NCBI GenBank assembly: GCA_963170055.1
Contig: CAUJGJ010000368.1
Location: 642,501-652,500, forward strand
Reading direction: 5' to 3'
DNA length: 10,000 nucleotides
Origin: Halisarca cf. caerulea
Lineage: Eukaryota; Porifera; Demospongiae; Chondrillida; Halisarcidae
Each line of letters starts with the position of its first letter. Position 1 is the stretch's first letter. Both the position numbers and the translations under genes were made by a program. A model generated the notes under the pieces. That model had not been told where the DNA came from. It made no database searches and was given only the letters and a program-made list of their open reading frames with translations. Below, in pieces: positions 6,882-10,000 of this stretch.

Positions 6882-6920
6882 CTCTCTGTGTGTGTGTGTG
6901 TGTGTGTGCACGTGTGTGTG
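6459..6920 (+). repeat. (TG)n microsatellite of about 460 bp with higher-order structure
   Basis: TG repeats are punctuated by the phrase TATGTTTGTGTGCGTGTCTG at about 6608, 6671 and 6772, with a variant at 6533 and extra CGTGTCTG marks near 6713 and 6821. Blocks of TG plus these marks have been duplicated as units. Six-frame Cys-Val and Thr-His ORFs here are artefacts of the repeat. Confidence 0.95.
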
Positions 6921-7246
6921 TTTGTTGATAGTCTACAGCACCTTAGTTGAGTCTGGGACACTGACTATTGGCATCTACAGTGATTTCCCATTTCTGTACA
7001 TGAACAATACAATAGCTGAAAACACACGCAGACCATAGTGTATTTAATCAGTGTTGGAGCCATTTTTCATAGTTTTTTTTTTACGTACGTATATTCTTTC
7101 TTGTACACTTCATTTGTTTGTATTTGTAATGAGTTAACAACTTACATAGGTGTGACTCTGTGTTACTGTCTACCTTGTCATTATGATACAGCGTGTTGTG
7201 TGAGCTTGTAAGCTGAAAGAACATCTGTACACTTGCCTGTTAAGAA
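6921..7246. other. Unique intronic stretch, no gene supported
   Basis: Follows the TG tract. A plus-strand frame at 6938-7036, after TAGTCTACAG, reads TLVESGTLTIGIYSDFPFLY and then MNNTIAENTRRP and stop. It looks protein-like but does not join in frame with the upstream coding exons, so it is not called. The rest shows nothing recognisable. Confidence 0.4.
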
Positions 7247-7357
7247 GTGCACGAGTATGTGTGTGCAGGCATGCACATGTGTGCGTGCGTGCATGCGCGC
7301 GCATGTGTGTGTGTGTGCATGCTTGCATGCATGCATGTGCGCGCACGCGTGTGTATG
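7247..7357. repeat. Alternating purine-pyrimidine tract (TG/CG/CATG), Z-DNA prone
   Basis: About 100 bp of nearly unbroken purine-pyrimidine alternation with GCGCGC, GTGCGTGC and CATGCATGCATG words. It is unlike the plain TG tracts elsewhere because of its high CG and CATGC content. It directly abuts element A copy 2. Confidence 0.8.
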
Positions 7358-7542
7358 CAGAGTAGTGCTCCTTTTGAGAGACCATCCTTAGGAATGTGGG
7401 AAAGGTGGTCTTTCAAAAGAGGTGCTGTTCAAATAGGGGGCTACCTAATATTGGCACGTGTGCATTTGTGACTAGCAAAGTCAGTCCTGCAAATAATAAG
7501 GTTGTCTTTCATGAGCGTGGTACTCTATAAGGCACTACTGCA
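7358..7542. mobile_element. MITE-like element A (copy 2), without nested insertions
   Basis: The left end is CAGAGTAGTGCTCCTTTTGA with GAGACCA following. The right end, read on the minus strand, is CAGTAGTGCCTTATAGAGTA with CCACG following. A subterminal hairpin pairs CTTTTGAGAGACCATCC (7371-7387) with GGTGGTCTTTCAAAAG (7406-7421). The 3' half (TGACTAGCAAAGTCAGT) matches element A copy 1 (TGACCAACAAAGCCAGT). At about 183 bp it probably shows the uninterrupted structure. CA flanks both ends, but this is not informative beside a CA-rich tract. Confidence 0.72.
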
Positions 7543-7632
7543 CATGCATACATAGTACGAACATCTGTTTATGTGTTTGCGTACATGGATTTGATATGAC
7601 TGAGATTCAAACCATTTGAAAATGGTAAAAAG

Positions 7633-8029
7633 ATGTAGGATTGACACAGAATCGTGCAAAAAGGCATTATCAAAAAGGATTTTCCAAAAACACTTGGAAC
7701 AAGGGTAAGTTGCAAAACCGGTACAGGGCTAGGTGGGCAAAGGGCAAGACAGGCATAGGGCTAGACGAGCATAGGGCTACACATACATGAAGCTAGACGG
7801 ATATAGGGGTAGACAGAGTTTAGTTGGACTGAGTGCACACTGTGCAAATTCCTACATCCCGCAGCACAAAGGGTTTCAACCACTTCATCTTATAGCTAGT
7901 GTGTCAAAAGGCACCAATATCACTTCTAAATGCTTCTAACTGTACTGTATCGTTAGTTTTTGTACAAAAACAAAATTTGCGCTAATGTACATGTATGACG
8001 GCCATGTTTTTTTGGTGTCAATCCTACAT
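7633..8029. mobile_element. 397-bp element D with 15-bp terminal inverted repeats
   Basis: ATGTAGGATTGACAC at 7633-7647 is matched exactly by its inverted copy GTGTCAATCCTACAT at 8015-8029. There is no ORF of note inside. The interior holds a 16-bp minisatellite at 7724-7818. A target duplication is not clear. It is probably a non-autonomous DNA transposon or MITE. Confidence 0.65.
7724..7818 (+). repeat. 16-bp minisatellite (unit AGGGCTAGACGAGCAT) inside element D
   Basis: About six degenerate units: AGGGCTAGGTGGGCAA, AAGGGCAAGACAGGCAT, AGGGCTAGACGAGCAT, AGGGCTACACATACAT, GAAGCTAGACGGATAT and AGGGGTAGACAGAG. Confidence 0.8.
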
Positions 8030-8033
8030 AATA

Positions 8034-8061
8034 ATTATGGAGTACTACTGTACTCCATAAT
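8034..8061. repeat. Perfect 12-bp hairpin ATTATGGAGTAC / GTACTCCATAAT
   Basis: Two perfect 12-base arms (8034-8045 and 8050-8061) flank the loop TACT. The centre GGAGTACTACTGTA is identical to the right terminus of element A copy 1 (2412-2425), and it lies 4 bases from the end of element D. Confidence 0.8.
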
Positions 8062-8275
8062 GTATGAGTTTGTATGGGATTAAGAAGCTTCATAAATGCA
8101 CAGAAGGCCACTGTGGTGGTTGAAAACACATTGTTCTAGATTTGTAATCATTTGGGTATTGTTTGTGATTGTGAGTGTAGAGTAGGAAATTGCAGTGGGT
8201 TAGATAGTGGTTTGCACAGAAAAGTGTCTGTATTATTTCGTACCTGAGTAGATACGTATAATGAAACTTGCTTAT
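8062..8275. other. Unique intronic stretch
   Basis: No supported gene. The minus-strand ORF crossing 8090-8407 runs into the tandem repeat and shows no family resemblance. Confidence 0.4.
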
Positions 8276-8636
8276 TACATACATACTCCTGGATAGTGTA
8301 TTCCACATTCTGTCCCTGTGCATGCCTCGCATACATACGTAAACCAACCCTGATAGTAAGTACGTACCTGGTTTAGTACATACTCCTGGATAGCAAGTAC
8401 TCCTCATTCTGTCCCTGTGTATACCTCATGTACACAAACCAACCCTGATAGTAAGTACCTGGTTCAGTACATACTCCTGGATAGCAAGTACTCCTCATTC
8501 TGTCCCTGTGTATACCTCATGTACACAAACCAACCCTGATAGTAAGTACCTGGTTTAGTACACACTCCTGGATAGTGTACTCAACATTCTGTCCCTATGC
8601 ATACGTACCTCATGTACATATACCAACCCTGAATCC
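8276..8636. repeat. 91-96-bp tandem repeat, four units
   Basis: ACTCCTGGATAG starts at 8285, 8381, 8473 and 8564, giving spacings of 96, 92 and 91. Each unit continues with ATTCTGTCCCTGTG, a CCTCATGTACAC-type segment and CCAACCCTGATAGTAAGTA. Units 2 and 3 are nearly identical, while the first and last are diverged. Related single copies lie at 6170-6300 and within element C. Confidence 0.92.
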
Positions 8637-9020
8637 AATCCGTCTTCCTGAACAGTTTTTATGTACACAGTTATGGGTGAGTAGGCAGATAAACTGTAGC
8701 ATCTATGCAGCGTTCTCCCCAGAAATGATTTCAGGCATGTTGAATATGTACATGCATACGTACATCATCATATACGTATGCATACAATGCATCACAAATT
8801 GCTAGTAGCTTCAGTTTTGGGTACTGGCGTGATTTGTATTAAACGTGTAGGATTTCAATAATCTATGAATGAATGTGGGATTTTTCTACAAATAGTATTA
8901 AATTTTAGTAAAGAGGGCCTTAAGGTACCTGGGGATATCACTGTTGGACTATGGACATGTTAACAAGCAAGTGCATATACGTATGTATGTACGTGTATTA
9001 TCTATCATTACACACAAATA
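8637..9020. other. Unique intronic stretch, nothing recognised
   Basis: AT-rich sequence with TACGTA and CATGCATACGTACAT-type alternating words near 8749-8790 and 8975-8992. No exon, RNA gene or element end could be supported. Confidence 0.4.
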
Positions 9021-9360
9021 CATTGTAACCTGTTTTAAAGACCACCTGTCTATAGTGACCACTGTAGGCTGCTCCATGGACCACCTCTGTATAAAGACCA
9101 CCTGTCTATAGTAACCACTGTAGGCTGCTCCATGGACCACCTCTGTATAAGGACCACCTGTCTATAGTGACCACTGTAGGCTGCTCCATGGACCACCTCT
9201 GTATAAAGACCACCTGTCTATAGTGACCACTGTAGGCTGCTCCATGGACCACCTCTGTATAAAGACCACCTGTCTATAGTGACCACTGTAGGCTGCTCCA
9301 TGGACCACCTCTGTATAAAGACCACCTGTCTATAGTGACCACTGTAGGCTATTTGGTAAA
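9021..9360. repeat. 56-bp tandem array, five full units plus a partial sixth
   Basis: GACCACCTGTCTATAG recurs at 9040, 9096, 9152, 9208, 9264 and 9320, exactly 56 bases apart. Each unit continues GTGACCACTGTAGGCTGCTC and CATGGACCACCTCTGTATAA. Units differ at only one or two positions (for example GTAACC in unit 2 and AAGG in unit 3), so the array is young or recently homogenised. The sixth copy breaks off at GGCTATTTGG. Confidence 0.95.
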
Positions 9361-9640
9361 CAACTTCAGCAATGCTATTGCACCTTCGTATAGGGACCAC
9401 CTGTGTGTAGAGGCCACAAAGTAGGTCCCTTGAGTGGTCTTTGTATACAGGTATCACTGTATTCCACCTCCACACAAGGACACCTGTCTGTAGACACCAC
9501 TATTACTTGTTCCCCTGAGTGATCTTTGTATGCAGGTATCACTATATTCCACCTCCACATAAGGACATCTGTCTGTAAACACCACTATTACTTGTTCCCC
9601 TGAGTGATCTTTGTATACAGGTATCACGGTATGTATGTGT
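9361..9640. repeat. 84-85-bp tandem array, about three units, related to the 56-bp array
   Basis: GAGTGRTCTTTGTATRCAGG recurs at 9433, 9517 and 9602. Units also carry TATCACTRTATTCCACCTCC and a GGACACCTGTCTGTAG segment that resembles the GGACCACCTGTCTATAG core of the 56-bp array. The units are more diverged than in the 56-bp array, so this is probably the older part of one repeat region. Confidence 0.88.
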
Positions 9641-9978
9641 GCGTATACTTGTACATATACTTTGCTGTAATCAGTATTTTGCTATTCCTCTGTGCATTCT
9701 ATAATTATGTCTGTTGATGAGTACAGTGTACATATGTACATACTGTGCATGTGTGTACGACCGCGTACCTCTGTTTGAGTACATGTCCTCGTGTACGTGT
9801 GCATATCATGTATCGAAAGTACACAAGAGCGTGTAGTGATACAGCTACTGTTACCAAACTGAGTAACTGTGATGATCATGTGTCCATTCAGGCGGTGTGA
9901 TTCTCACCGCAGGCAATCATTATTGCATTGTATGTGCGTTCATACGAGCATGTGTACGCATACATAGCTGAAACAGTC
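9641..9978. other. Intronic spacer, no gene supported
   Basis: Contains TGTACATATGTACATA and CGTGTACGTGTGCATA alternating words and a small hairpin GCGGTG/CACCGC at 9892-9910. No coding sequence recognised. Confidence 0.4.
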
Positions 9979-10000
9979 TTAAGGACCACCTGTCTGTAGT
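9979..10000. repeat. Start of another GGACCACCTGTCTGTAG repeat copy, cut by the window end
   Basis: The last 22 bases contain AAGGACCACCTGTCTGTAGT, the core shared by the arrays at 9021-9640, so the repeat family resumes at the right edge. Confidence 0.75.

Noticed and set aside
8090..8407. Minus-strand 105-codon ORF
   Set aside because: Part of it is the 91-96-bp tandem repeat read in reverse. There is no conserved domain pattern.
9218..9560. Minus-strand ORFs with repeated peptide (QVVFIQRWSMEQPTVVTID)
   Set aside because: The periodic peptide is the 56-bp array translated. Since 56 is not a multiple of three, frames shift between units, and no coding constraint is visible.
8276..9640. 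CRISPR array
   Set aside because: The repeats are contiguous or nearly identical over the whole unit, with no unique spacers, and the sequence is eukaryotic.

Overview
The window is nuclear DNA of an animal. It has short GT-AG introns, exon-intron genes homologous to animal proteins, long (TG)n microsatellites and several families of short inverted-repeat (MITE-like) elements and minisatellites. The repeats, including nested elements rich in TTCGCGA and arrays of GGACCACCTGTCTATAG-type units, remind me most of demosponge (marine sponge) genomes. That taxonomic guess is moderate at best and comes from recall, not a search. No bacterial, phage or CRISPR features are present.

Three genes can be supported. 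(1) At the left edge, on the plus strand, are the last two coding exons of an importin-alpha (karyopherin-alpha) gene (460-620 joined to 1164-1279), with a poly(A) signal at 1647. (2) On the minus strand, from 4821 down to about 3979 (possibly 2680), is a MYCBP/AMY-1 (c-Myc-binding protein) homologue. Its exons 2 and 3 and its coiled-coil C-terminus are clearly readable. (3) On the plus strand, starting at 5644, are the first two coding exons of an unrecognised gene (43 codons). It then runs into a repeat-filled intron that probably fills the rest of the window. Genes 1 and 2 converge. Genes 2 and 3 are head to head and share a CpG-containing interval of about 820 bp.

The remaining sequence is mostly repeats. 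There is a (TG)n intronic tract at 1-168 and a nested MITE complex at 1977-2425 (one element inside another, plus a 45-bp foldback). A 17-bp minisatellite of over 30 copies lies at 2864-3440, and an inverted-repeat element at 3599-3902 carries a 90-bp CpG-rich foldback. Tracts of (AC)n fall inside the MYCBP introns, and a 460-bp (TG)n tract lies at 6459-6920. To the right are a Z-DNA-prone tract with a second copy of the outer MITE (7247-7542), a 397-bp terminal-inverted-repeat element (7633-8029), a 91-96-bp tandem repeat (8276-8636), and 56-bp and 84-bp tandem arrays (9021-9640).

The genes do not form an obvious pathway: one is a nuclear import adaptor, one a small Myc-associated coiled-coil protein, one unknown. 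The most interesting observations are the three-level nesting of tiny inverted-repeat insertions with visible target duplications, and the fact that every intronic TG/CA tract here is oriented to give UG repeats in the pre-mRNA.
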